64,000 bases of DNA from Nocardia sp. NBC_00565. Its GTDB lineage: Bacteria; Actinomycetota; Actinomycetes; Mycobacteriales; Mycobacteriaceae. This document shows positions 1-7,790 of the stretch, one piece after another (within the stretch, counting starts at the first letter, position 1; the number at the start of each line of letters is the position of its first letter). The notes below the pieces were generated by a model that was given only the letters and a program-made list of their open reading frames with translations, searched no databases and was not told where the DNA came from. The translations under genes were made by a program, and so were the position numbers. The stretch covers positions 6,882,001-6,946,000 of the forward strand of contig NZ_CP107785.1 in NCBI RefSeq assembly GCF_036345915.1. Reading direction: 5' to 3'.

Positions 1-421
1 CCATCTCGACGGCGATATTCAGGGCATTGGTCACGATGGTCAGTTGGTCGCCACCGGCGTTGGCCAAATCGGTGCGGCCGGCCAATGCCCGCGCCACCGC
101 GGTCGTCGTGGTGCCACCGTTCATTCCGATCACCGCACTCGGTTCGATAAGTCCCGCCGCGTGTTCGGCGATCCGATGCTTGGCCTCACCGCCGCCTTGC
201 CGGTAGCGGGCGGGCAGGTCGTAGGCGATCGAAGTCGCGACCACGCCACCATGTGTTCGGGTGGCCAGTTGCTGTTCGGCGAGCGCGGTGAAATCGCGGC
301 GCACGGTCGCCGGGGATACGCCGAGTCGTTCGGCCGCTTCCTCCACCGAGAGTCGCCCGGAGTCGGCGAGCAGTTCCAGCAGTCGGTTCCACCGCTGCGG
401 CCGGTCCGTCGGTCCGGTCAT
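1..421 (-). CDS. DeoR-family transcriptional regulator (C-terminus outside window)
   Basis: The reverse strand reads an open frame from an ATG at 421 off the left edge, 140 residues so far. Residues 10-60 are a DeoR-type helix-turn-helix (LLADSGRLSVEEAAERLGVS followed by PATVRRDF, then the usual THGGVV turn). After it the DeoRC sensor domain begins (RIAEHAAGLI, then GMNGGTTTTAVARAL, the phosphosugar-binding loop type of this fold). DeoR proteins of this class sense sugar phosphates and usually repress sugar catabolic genes. The amino-sugar locus starting about 3 kb away makes it a possible AgaR-like regulator, but that link is inference, since two TetR genes and a monooxygenase lie between. 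The start is set by the family alignment. Confidence 0.85.
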   Translation of the reverse strand, partial: MTGPTDRPQRWNRLLELLADSGRLSVEEAAERLGVSPATVRRDFTALAEQQLATRTHGGVVATSIAYDLPARYRQGGGEAKHRIAEHAAGLIEPSAVIGMNGGTTTTAVARALAGRTDLANAGGDQLTIVTNALNIAVEM

Positions 422-541
422 CTCACGCCGTCCCGTCGATCCGGACGACCTGCTGTTCTTCCATGCACGCGAACAATCTGACCACAGGCACCTGCCGACC
501 GTAGAGATTCCGGCGCCGTATTGCCAAGCAGGACACCTCCA

Positions 542-1114
542 TCACCCAGCCCGCAGCCCGGCGAGCACGATCTCGACGACCCGATGAACGGCATCCACAT
601 ACGACTCGTCCGGCCGGGTATAGACCTGCAAAGTCATCAGCCGCGCGACATCCCCCGGCTCGACATCGGCACGCATGGCACCATCGGCCTGCGCCGCCCT
701 GGTCATCCGCTCGACCAACTCGACGATCGCCGCCCGCACCTCGCGCAACCGCGGATCGGCCCGGATCTCCGCATGCAGATTGGGTTCGATCGCCGCGGCC
801 AGCGCCCCCACCCGCCGCTCGGCACACGCGTGCAGAAACCGCGAAAGCGCCGCCCACGCCGCACCTTCCTCTCGCCACGCGGTGGCAGCCAACCCGGCCA
901 GATCCGCGAGGTAGGACTGGGCCGTCTCGGCGATCAACGCATCCCGGTCCGGAAAGTGCCGATACAGCGTGCCGACGCCGACCCCGGCCCGGTCGGCGAT
1001 CTCCTTCATCGGCACATCGACGCCCTGCTCACGGAATGCGATCAGCGTCGCCGCGATGATCTGATCCCGATTGTTCCTGGCATCGGCCCTCTTCAGCGCG
1101 GTCGTGACCCTCAC
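542..1114 (-). CDS. TetR-family repressor of the divergent monooxygenase
   Basis: This 190-residue TetR protein has its HTH near residues 20-60 (FREQGVDVPMKEIADRAGVG then GTLYRHFPDRDALI). The C-terminal part resembles the common actinobacterial TetR class that controls efflux or oxidoreductase genes. The frame stays open far upstream, but that extension is antisense to the monooxygenase and is not family-like. The GTG at 1114 is the best start, just inside the divergent promoter region; its Shine-Dalgarno is poor, so a start a few codons later is possible. It is transcribed away from the FAD monooxygenase at 1202. The 87-bp spacer carries two copies of a 25-bp palindromic site, which strongly suggests that this protein represses both genes. 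Confidence 0.85.
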   Translation of the reverse strand: MRVTTALKRADARNNRDQIIAATLIAFREQGVDVPMKEIADRAGVGVGTLYRHFPDRDALIAETAQSYLADLAGLAATAWREEGAAWAALSRFLHACAERRVGALAAAIEPNLHAEIRADPRLREVRAAIVELVERMTRAAQADGAMRADVEPGDVARLMTLQVYTRPDESYVDAVHRVVEIVLAGLRAG

Positions 1115-1123
1115 CTCCCAGAC

Positions 1124-1187
1124 TAAGTGGACGAAATCCTTCCGTTTACTGTACCCTCCTTCTAAACGGACGATTTTCGTCCACTTA
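1124..1187. promoter_or_regulatory. Duplicated 25-bp operator between TetR and monooxygenase
   Basis: Positions 1124-1148 and 1163-1187 are the same 25-bp site in opposite orientation, matching at 22 of 25 positions, with 14 bp between them. The core of the right copy is itself a palindrome (GGACGA TTT TCGTCC, 1168-1182). The location between divergent genes is that expected for binding of two TetR dimers. Binding is inferred. Confidence 0.8.
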
Positions 1188-1201
1188 AGAAAGGTGTTGC
1201 C

Positions 1202-2350
1202 ATGACCAAGACGGTTCTGATCTCCGGAGCGGGCATCGGCGGATCGACGCTGGCGTACTGGCTGGCCGACCGCGGCTTCCACGTCACGGTGGTCGAGCGC
1301 GCCACCGGCCAGCGCTCGAGCGGAAACCCGGTCGATGTGAAGGGTCCCGCCATCGATGTGGTCGAGCAGATGGGAACAATGCCGCGACTGCGCGCCGCGA
1401 GTTCCGATGTGTCCCAGATGAATTTCGTCAACAACACCGGCCGCCGAGTCGCCCGAGTCGACCTGAAGGCATTCCAGGGATCGGCAGGCGACCGCGAAGT
1501 CGAGGTCCCCCGAGCCGATCTCGCCGCGATCCTGCTGGACGCCAGCCGCGACCATGCCGAATTCCTGTGGGGCGACACGATTACCGGCCTGACGCAGCAG
1601 GCCGACGGCGTCGACGTCACCTTCGAAAAGGCACAAACCCGCCGATTCGACTTCGTCATCGGTGCGGACGGCCTGCATTCGACGGTACGGCGCTTGGTCT
1701 TCGGTGCCGAGTCCGAGTTCATCCGGCACATGGGCATCTACATCGCGACCGTGCGGATCGACGAGCCGTTCGGCAGCGACCAGGAAGTCCTCATCTACAA
1801 CACACCCGGACGGGCGGTATCGGTCCACCCGTCGAACGGCCACGCACTCGCCGCATTCATGTTCCGGCACCAGGGCGTACCCGGTTTCGACCACCGCGAC
1901 ACCGAACTGCACAAGCGCCTCGTCATCGAGGCCTTCACCGATCAGGGCTGGCGCGTCCCCGAACTCCTCGATCGCGTGCGCGACACCGATGACCTGTTCT
2001 TCGACTCCGTCAGCAAGGGCGAGTTGCCGCACTGGGCGGACGGACGTATCGCACTACTCGGGGACGCCGCCTCCTGCGTATCGCTGTTCGGCGACGGCTC
2101 CACCCTGGCCATCGCTGGTGCGTACACCTTGGCCGAGGAATTGGCGTCCACGCCCGACGCTCACGAGGCGGCATTTCGGCGCTACGAGACCCGGCATCGG
2201 GTGCTGGTCGACCCCAAGCTCAACGGCATCAGCACCGCGGCGGCGATGCTCATCCCGGCCACGAAAGCCGGTATCGCACTGCGCAATACGGCCACCCGCG
2301 TGATCCCCGCCGTCACCGCCATCCGCAGCCGGGTCCGGCATGCCGCTTGA
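1202..2350 (+). CDS. FAD-dependent monooxygenase (PHBH/TetX-like)
   Basis: 382 residues. The N-terminus has the FAD dinucleotide fold (VLISGAGIGGSTLAYWLADR, GxGxxG at residues 9-14). The second FAD motif, GRIALLGDAA, lies near residue 285 and is followed by a Gly-rich helix as in group A aromatic hydroxylases. The family uses NAD(P)H and O2 to hydroxylate small aromatic or polyketide-like compounds, and some members inactivate antibiotics. The substrate cannot be read from sequence. An AAAGG Shine-Dalgarno sits just upstream of the ATG. The gene is divergent from a TetR gene and shares its double operator, so it is probably induced by its own substrate. It is shorter than the rifampicin monooxygenases, so that assignment is not favoured. 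Confidence 0.85.
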   Translation: MTKTVLISGAGIGGSTLAYWLADRGFHVTVVERATGQRSSGNPVDVKGPAIDVVEQMGTMPRLRAASSDVSQMNFVNNTGRRVARVDLKAFQGSAGDREVEVPRADLAAILLDASRDHAEFLWGDTITGLTQQADGVDVTFEKAQTRRFDFVIGADGLHSTVRRLVFGAESEFIRHMGIYIATVRIDEPFGSDQEVLIYNTPGRAVSVHPSNGHALAAFMFRHQGVPGFDHRDTELHKRLVIEAFTDQGWRVPELLDRVRDTDDLFFDSVSKGELPHWADGRIALLGDAASCVSLFGDGSTLAIAGAYTLAEELASTPDAHEAAFRRYETRHRVLVDPKLNGISTAAAMLIPATKAGIALRNTATRVIPAVTAIRSRVRHAA

Positions 2351-2563
2351 TCGAACCGGACGCGTCACCGCAACTCCGGAACCCGAGCCAACGGGACAGC
2401 CAGGAACGAAGCCGCCCGCTCGGAGCGGCCAAAACCGCAGGCTCATTGAAGGGTTCACTGGTGTACTGCGGATTCATCAGCACCGGCACCACATTCGGAT
2501 GCGCCGGAAACTGCGCACACGGATCGTCGGTCCATATGCGAAAGAAGATTCGGACTCGCCGAA

Positions 2564-3217
2564 TCAGGTCAGCGCGAGCCCGGAATTCACGAAGTACGCG
2601 ATCTCCTCGCATATTTCATCCAGCGATATCTCGGCCTCCGGATGCGTGGTCCGCACCAACTCCTGGGCCAGTGAATTCACCGCTCCGATCACCGCGAGCG
2701 CGAACAGATCGAAGCGCCGCGGCTTGGTCTCCCCGCGCTCGACGGCGCGTTCGGCCTCGCTGATCAGCAGCGAGGACAGCAGGCGCCGCTGCTGCCTGCG
2801 CCAATCCTCCACCGCCGAGCTGACGCCGACCACCTCGACGTAGCACACGCGCGCCGACCGCTGGTCCGCACAAGTCACCTCGAGATAGGCCCGAAAACTG
2901 TCGACCACCCGAGTCGACAGCGGTTGCCCGGCGGTTTTCGATAAAACTCCCAGTGCGCGCTCGACCGCATGCGCGGTAATGCGATTCACCAGCGCGATCA
3001 ACAATGCCTCGCGGCTGCCCATATCTTCGTAGAAACTGCGCGTGGACACATTGGCGACGGTGCACAGCCGCTCGATCGAGGTGGACGCATAGCCCTGGGT
3101 ACCGAATAATTCCAGCGCGGCGTCGATAAGTCGTGTCTGTCGCTGGGCTACTCGCTGCTCCCTGGATAGCCCGCCGTAACTGCGACCATCCTTGGGTTCG
3201 TCATCCTGGCGTGCCAC
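2564..3217 (-). CDS. TetR-family transcriptional regulator
   Basis: 217 residues. The HTH spans roughly residues 25-70 (LIDAALELFGTQGYASTSIE, then NVSTRSFYEDMGSREALL). The variant recognition segment (STRSFYE instead of GTLYRHF) matches the TetR subgroup of the protein at 43172-43804, and the two share a similar C-terminal half (VCYVEVVGV compared with VALVEVVGA), so they may be paralogues. The short LTQ-like tail is intact. No partner gene is obvious: the monooxygenase is convergent, and only a decayed fragment lies upstream. The target and ligand are unknown. Confidence 0.85.
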   Translation of the reverse strand: MARQDDEPKDGRSYGGLSREQRVAQRQTRLIDAALELFGTQGYASTSIERLCTVANVSTRSFYEDMGSREALLIALVNRITAHAVERALGVLSKTAGQPLSTRVVDSFRAYLEVTCADQRSARVCYVEVVGVSSAVEDWRRQQRRLLSSLLISEAERAVERGETKPRRFDLFALAVIGAVNSLAQELVRTTHPEAEISLDEICEEIAYFVNSGLALT

Positions 3218-3299
3218 GGTTCGATGCTACCGGGCGGAAGCGCCCGGACCCCGGCGCGGACATCTCGTTGACCGCCTCCACGCCGGTAGTCGGCCCCTC

Positions 3300-3450
3300 C
3301 TACCGCTGCGTACCGATAGCCTGCCCGACGAGGGCTCGAGCCAAGGGCGGCAACAGATCCGACAGCGCCTGACCGAACTGCGGTTCGGTCAGCGTGCTGA
3401 CCGGGCTGGTGATACTGCAGCCCACGACAGCGGCGGGCGGCACCTGGCCA
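3300..3450 (-). pseudogene. Possible C-terminal remnant of an IclR-like regulator
   Basis: In the 252 bases between the TetR and permease genes, the reverse strand encodes a short peptide (VPPAAVVGCSITSPVSTLTE, then QALSDLLPPLARAL) ending at a stop at 3300. It resembles the last helices and strand of an IclR-type ligand domain. There is no start, HTH or full domain, so if the match is real it is a decayed remnant. Apart from this and the hairpin at 3369-3392, nothing else was seen between 3218 and 3469. Confidence 0.3.
3369..3392 (-). terminator. Perfect 10-bp hairpin downstream of the sugar permease genes
   Basis: CTGACCGAAC (3369-3378), a TGCG tetraloop, then GTTCGGTCAG (3383-3392). It lies 78 bp beyond the stop of the last permease gene and would form in that transcript. 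There is no T-tract on either strand, so it is a GC-type terminator or 3' stabiliser at best. Confidence 0.4.
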
Positions 3451-3469
3451 CCCGCCGCGTATCGGGCGA

Positions 3470-4429
3470 TTACTTGACGCTGCCCGCGGTGAGACCCGCG
3501 ACCAGGCGCTTCTCGATGAACGCGAACAAGATGACCACCGGCACGATGCCCACCGTCGAGATGGCGAAGACGTACTGCCACGCCGTGTCGTACTGCCCGA
3601 CGAACTTCGTCAGCGCCACCGACAGCGGCTGGTTCTCGGGCGTGGTCAGCACCACCAGGCTGGCCGCGAACTCGTTCCAGCAGGCCACCACCACGAAGAT
3701 GGTCGCGGTGACGATGCCCGGCCAGACCAGCGGCAGACTCACCCGGACCAGGATCTGCCACCGACCCAGACCGTCCAGCTGCGCGGCCTCCTCGATCTCC
3801 ACCGGGATCGCGGCGAAGAAGCTGTGCAGGATCCAGACCGCGAACGAGAGGTTGAACGCGGCGTTGACCAGGATCATCGCCAGCCAGGTGTCGTTGATCC
3901 CGAGCGCGAAGAACTCCCGGATCAGGCCGGTCACCAGCACGGTCGGCTGCAACATCTGGGTGACGAGCACCAGCGCGAGGAACACCGCCCGGCCCGGAAA
4001 CTTGTGCCGCGCCGTGTAATACGCGGCCGGTATGGCCACGACGAGCACCAGCAGGGTGGCACAGACCGAGATGATGATCGTGCTCGCCAGATTGAACGGC
4101 AGCGGCGTCTCGGGGGTGTCCCACATGGTCGAGTAGTTGTCCGGATGCCATTCCTGCGGCAGATACGTCGGTGGGATGCGCAGGATTTCGGCCCGACTCT
4201 TCAACGAGCCGAACACCATCACCACGAACGGCGTCAGGAAGATGACGGCGAGCACCACGCCCACCGCGGTGAGTTCCCAGCGCCGCCGCCGAAGTCGCTT
4301 GCCATTGCCCTCGACAACCGTTGTGTCCGGCGGGATCTCGACACCCTCGATATGAATATCCGCTCGAGAAGGCCCACCCGCCACCCAGCCACCACCCCTC
4401 ATCGAAGCGCTACGCGATGCCACGCTCAT
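3470..4429 (-). CDS. Sugar ABC transporter permease (MalG type)
   Basis: 319 residues, about six predicted membrane segments. The permease EAA loop, EEAAQLDGLGRWQ...LPL, lies near residue 215 and contacts the ATPase. A hydrophilic N-terminal tail of about 60 residues precedes the first membrane segment (LTAVGVVLAVIFLTPFVVMV). The start at 4429 overlaps the stop of the upstream permease gene (ATGA at 4426-4429), showing translational coupling. The gene ends the importer operon (binding protein, MalF type, MalG type). No ATPase is encoded nearby; in actinobacteria such importers often share the MsiK ATPase, which is the likely partner here by inference. It is predicted to import the hexosamine processed by the divergent catabolic operon. 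Confidence 0.9.
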   Translation of the reverse strand: MSVASRSASMRGGGWVAGGPSRADIHIEGVEIPPDTTVVEGNGKRLRRRRWELTAVGVVLAVIFLTPFVVMVFGSLKSRAEILRIPPTYLPQEWHPDNYSTMWDTPETPLPFNLASTIIISVCATLLVLVVAIPAAYYTARHKFPGRAVFLALVLVTQMLQPTVLVTGLIREFFALGINDTWLAMILVNAAFNLSFAVWILHSFFAAIPVEIEEAAQLDGLGRWQILVRVSLPLVWPGIVTATIFVVVACWNEFAASLVVLTTPENQPLSVALTKFVGQYDTAWQYVFAISTVGIVPVVILFAFIEKRLVAGLTAGSVK

Positions 4430-5325
4430 TGGTCCACCTGCTGTGTCGGCTTGATGACCTTCACGTAGATCGCGATGATCACCACGATCAGGGCGAAGTT
4501 CAGCACGCTCATCGCGGCCGCGGTATCGAGCTGTTGATTCTGCCGAATCAGCTTGAACGTCAACGTCGTTGTCGTATCCGCGCCGAAGCCCGCGATACTG
4601 CCGGTGATCACCTGCAGGATGGGCAGCGAATTGAAGACATTGATGATGTTGATGATGGTCGCCACCGCGATCGCCGGACGCAGTTGCGGCAGTGTGAGAT
4701 ACCGGTAGCGCTGCCACGCGCTGGCGCCGTCGACCCGGCCCGCCTCCTCGATTTCGGCCGGAATCGACTGCAACCCGGCCAGAATCGTGTAGGTGGTGAA
4801 CGGGATGGAGACGAACACCGCGACGCCCATCGCGACCAGGAAGGCCGGTGTCGGCTGCTTGGTGAAGCCGTAGCCCCGATCCAGCAGCCCGATATCGACC
4901 AGGAATCGGTTCGCGATGCCGACATCGGGATCGAGCATGTAGTAGAAGATCGTCGTCGTCATCACGACCGAGGCCGCCCACGGCACCAGGATCGCCATCC
5001 GCACCGCGGTGCGTCCGGGGAAGTCCTTGTTGAGGAACTGCGCCAGCCCCGCCGAGAGGACCAGGGTGATCAGCACGACGCTGACCACCCAGACCACCGT
5101 ATGCCCGAGTACCGTGCCCAGTTCACTGATGTCGAACAGGGTCCGGAAGTTGGCCAGCCCGGCCGGACCGCGATCCTGGCCGTAGGCGCTCAGGTCCCGG
5201 GTGCTGGTCCACACCATGTAGCCGACCGGGAACGCGACGATCGCCGCGATCAGCACCAGGGACGGCCCGATCCAAGGGACGGCCCGCAGTGTCGAATTCT
5301 TCCCCACCCGGGATGCTCCATTCAA
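4426..5325 (-). CDS. Sugar ABC transporter permease (MalF type)
   Basis: About 299 residues with six membrane segments, starting at VPWIGPSLVLIAAIVAFPVG. The EAA loop is EEAGRVDGASAWQRYRYLTL. The frame extends upstream into the end of the binding-protein gene, but a TTG at 5325 preceded by GGGAGG eight bases upstream is the most credible start and leaves an 82-bp spacer to the binding-protein gene. The stop overlaps the next permease start. Together with that permease it forms the membrane channel of the importer. The exact start is uncertain; GTG 5304 would also leave the membrane part intact. Confidence 0.88.
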   Translation of the reverse strand: MNGASRVGKNSTLRAVPWIGPSLVLIAAIVAFPVGYMVWTSTRDLSAYGQDRGPAGLANFRTLFDISELGTVLGHTVVWVVSVVLITLVLSAGLAQFLNKDFPGRTAVRMAILVPWAASVVMTTTIFYYMLDPDVGIANRFLVDIGLLDRGYGFTKQPTPAFLVAMGVAVFVSIPFTTYTILAGLQSIPAEIEEAGRVDGASAWQRYRYLTLPQLRPAIAVATIINIINVFNSLPILQVITGSIAGFGADTTTTLTFKLIRQNQQLDTAAAMSVLNFALIVVIIAIYVKVIKPTQQVDQ

Positions 5326-5375
5326 TTTGCGGCCCTCCCGGGGCCCTGCGTGGTCACGCTTCGCTACCTCCTCCG

Positions 5376-5392
5376 GGCCCGTCGCTCGGGCC
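5376..5392 (-). other. Intercistronic hairpin between binding-protein and permease genes
   Basis: GGCCCG (5376-5381), a five-base loop, CGGGCC (5387-5392), in the 82-bp spacer after the binding-protein stop. Such hairpins commonly protect the abundant binding-protein mRNA and lower permease expression. That role is inferred. Confidence 0.4.
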
Positions 5393-5407
5393 GCTGGGCG
5401 CCCCACC

Positions 5408-6658
5408 TTATTTCGCGGCTTCCTGGATGCGGGACAACACCTGCGCCGGATCCGAGCCCTGCGCGATGGTGCCCATCTGCTGACGAATCGCACCCTGCAC
5501 GGGGGCCCACTTCGGGTTGTTGCTCGGGTAGAACTTGGCCACCGGCAACGTGGCCGAGAACGCCTTGGTCACCGGATCCTCGGCCAGGGCGGTCGCCCCG
5601 CTCTTGGTGATCGGGATGAAGCCCTCGGTTTTGACGAAGTTCGCGTAGGAATCCGCATTGAAGAAGAAGTCGAGGAATTTCTTGATCGACTCGGTCTTCT
5701 TGCCGTCCTTCTTGAACGCCATCAGGTGGTCGGCGACGCCGAGGGTCACCGGATCACCGGTTTTGGTCGGCGAGGGCGCGGTCCCGTACTGCAGGCCCGG
5801 GTTCTTCGAGGCGATCTGACCGATGGTCGGTGGCAGGCCCTCGATCATGCCGATCTTGCCTTGGATGAAGGCGTTGATGACGTCCTTGCGGTCGGTCGCA
5901 CCGGGATTCGGCTGGGTCGCGCCGGAATCGATCAACTCGCGCATGGCTTTCACACCCTCCAGATTCTGGGGCGTGTCCACGGTGACCTTGTCGCCGTCGG
6001 ACCAGTTGCCGCCCGCACCGAAGGTCCAGATGGAGGTTTCGCCTTGGGCCTCCTCACTGCCGAGCGGCAGGCCGTAGCCGGAGACGCCGCCGCCGAGGGC
6101 CTGGATCTTCTTGGCCGCGTCGGTCAGCTCGGACCAGGTCTTGGGCGGGGTCGTGACGCCGGCCTTGGTGAACAGATCCTTGTTGTAGAACAGCGTGCGC
6201 GTCGAGGCGAACAGCGGCAGCGCGAACTGCTGACCGTTCAGCGAGGCGTTCTTGGCGAAGCCGGGCTGGATATCGGCGAGCACGTCCGGCGACACGATCT
6301 CCGACGCCGGATAGAGCATGCCGTCACCGGCGAAGCTGGCGTAGGCGTCGATGTTCAGGATGTCCGGCGTGGTCGACTGCGATTGCAGCTTGGTGCGCAC
6401 CACATCGTTGATCGAATCCCAGGACTCCATCTGCAGGTTCACCTTGATATCGGGATTCTGCTTCTGGAAGCCGTCGATGATGTGGTCCCACAGCGCCTTG
6501 GTGCCGTTGGCGCCGTCGCTATAGGTCGGGGCGAGGAAGTTGATCGTCTTATCGGAATCGGCGGAGTCCTTGGAGCCGAAACCGCAGGACGAAACGGCGA
6601 GCGCGAGGCCGGTCGCCATCGCGATCCCCGCGAGTACGCCGTGGAGGGGTCGTTTCAC
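5408..6658 (-). CDS. Extracellular sugar-binding lipoprotein of an ABC importer
   Basis: 416 residues. It has a lipoprotein signal peptide with the lipobox ending at Cys25 (LALAVSSCG), then a family 1 solute-binding fold: INFLAPTYSDG, the NPDIKVNLQMESWDSINDVV type start, TPDILNIDAYA, and the FYNKDLFTKAGVTTPPKTWS signature near residues 155-180. It should be anchored outside the membrane and deliver a mono- or oligosaccharide to the two permeases. Divergent transcription from the hexosamine operon and co-location with ROK kinase and NagA point to an N-acetylhexosamine ligand, but specificity cannot be read directly. It is the first gene of the importer operon and so sets the promoter facing 6659-6823. 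Confidence 0.92.
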   Translation of the reverse strand: MKRPLHGVLAGIAMATGLALAVSSCGFGSKDSADSDKTINFLAPTYSDGANGTKALWDHIIDGFQKQNPDIKVNLQMESWDSINDVVRTKLQSQSTTPDILNIDAYASFAGDGMLYPASEIVSPDVLADIQPGFAKNASLNGQQFALPLFASTRTLFYNKDLFTKAGVTTPPKTWSELTDAAKKIQALGGGVSGYGLPLGSEEAQGETSIWTFGAGGNWSDGDKVTVDTPQNLEGVKAMRELIDSGATQPNPGATDRKDVINAFIQGKIGMIEGLPPTIGQIASKNPGLQYGTAPSPTKTGDPVTLGVADHLMAFKKDGKKTESIKKFLDFFFNADSYANFVKTEGFIPITKSGATALAEDPVTKAFSATLPVAKFYPSNNPKWAPVQGAIRQQMGTIAQGSDPAQVLSRIQEAAK

Positions 6659-6823
6659 GAGCTGAACCTTTCAAATTTTCACTCCGGGCGCGACTGGACC
6701 GGCCGATGATGGAGCGAACAAATCGACTGAGCTGATCCTTTCGAGCGACCTGGCTAGCAGTCGCTAGCGATAAATCTAGACCCAATAGTGATCACATGTG
6801 ACTGATTCGCTCGTAAATTTGAC
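6659..6823. promoter_or_regulatory. Divergent promoter region of the hexosamine locus, with palindromes
   Basis: This 165-bp region serves the importer on the left and the catabolic operon on the right. It contains TCACATGTGA (6792-6801), TCGCTAGCGA (6761-6770) with a further GCTAGC at 6753-6758, and a TAAATT -10-like box at 6814-6819. That box places a start of transcription within a base or two of the ATG at 6824. The palindromes are candidate operators for the local regulator (the DeoR at the left edge is a candidate); this is unproven. Confidence 0.55.
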
Positions 6824-7768
6824 ATGAACGATCATCAGAGCGATTCTGTTGTTGTGCCGATCTCCGCTCACCCCACCCCCGTGACTCATCTGGCCGCCGA
6901 AGTCGCCACCCAACCGGACGACTGGGCCCGCGCCGAGACCATCGCCGCCGAACACCGCGCTGTACTGCCCCAACCGGGCGAGCGCGTGGCCGTCATCGGT
7001 TGCGGCACTTCGCTGTTCATGTCCCGTGCGATCGCGTCACTGCGCGAGGGCTCGGGTCAGGGCGTCACCGACGCCTGGCCCGCCAGCGAGGTCCGCGGCG
7101 GTCGCGACTACGACCGCTACCTGGTCATCTGCCGCTCCGGCACCACCACCGAGGTGGTCGATGCCATGCGGGAGATCCCAGCACACATCCCGCGCACCGT
7201 CATCTGCAGCAGTCCGGGCACCCCGGTGCTCGACCTCGGCGACCCGATCCTGATCGACGAGGTCGACGAACTGTCCGTGGTGCAGACCCGCTTCGCCACC
7301 ACCGCGCTGGCCATCCTGCGCTGGCACCTCGGCGAGGACCTGAATCCCGCCATCGAGCAGGCCCGGGCGGTGCTCGCCGAAGACGCCGCTACGGCACTGA
7401 CCGCGGTGCGCCATGCGGAGCAGATCAGCTTCGTCGGCATGGGCTTCGCAGCCGCGATCGCCGAAGAGGCCGGTCTCAAACTGCGCGAATCCTGCCAGTC
7501 CTGGACCGAGGCCTATCTGCAGACCGAATACCGGCACGGCCCGATCAGCATCTCCACCCCCGGCCGCGCCGTCTGGGCCTTCGGGCCGCTGGTCCCCAAC
7601 TTCGCGGCCGATGTGGCCGTCACCGGCGCACATTTCGAACACCGCGATATCGACCCGATGGCCGATCTGGTCCGCGTCCACCAGCTCTGTGTGCTGCGCG
7701 CCGCCGACCAAGGCCTGGACCCCGACCATCCGCGCAACCTGAACCGCTCCGTCGTCCTGGATCAGTGA
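6824..7768 (+). CDS. SIS-domain sugar isomerase/deaminase (AgaS-like)
   Basis: 314 residues with two SIS folds. The first begins VAVIGCGTSLFMSRAIAS and has the phosphosugar loop CRSGTTTEVVDAM; the second begins near ISFVGMGFAAAIAEEAGLKL and has ESCQSWTEAYLQTEYRHGP, the deaminase/isomerase type of end loop. AgaS and GlmS-isomerase relatives convert an amino-sugar 6-phosphate to the keto-sugar phosphate and ammonia. No NagB-type deaminase is present, so this is the best candidate for galactosamine-6-phosphate to tagatose-6-phosphate. It is first in an operon with the ROK kinase, NagA, PfkB and aldolase genes. No Shine-Dalgarno precedes the ATG, and the -10-like box at 6814 suggests a leaderless mRNA. 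Confidence 0.82.
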   Translation: MNDHQSDSVVVPISAHPTPVTHLAAEVATQPDDWARAETIAAEHRAVLPQPGERVAVIGCGTSLFMSRAIASLREGSGQGVTDAWPASEVRGGRDYDRYLVICRSGTTTEVVDAMREIPAHIPRTVICSSPGTPVLDLGDPILIDEVDELSVVQTRFATTALAILRWHLGEDLNPAIEQARAVLAEDAATALTAVRHAEQISFVGMGFAAAIAEEAGLKLRESCQSWTEAYLQTEYRHGPISISTPGRAVWAFGPLVPNFAADVAVTGAHFEHRDIDPMADLVRVHQLCVLRAADQGLDPDHPRNLNRSVVLDQ

Positions 7769-7790
7769 TCGTCCGGTACCAGGAACTACT

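Noticed and set aside
1115..2032. Long N-terminal extension of the TetR frame across the monooxygenase
   Set aside because: It is the antisense of a well-supported FAD monooxygenase and has no TetR or other family pattern before about 1114.
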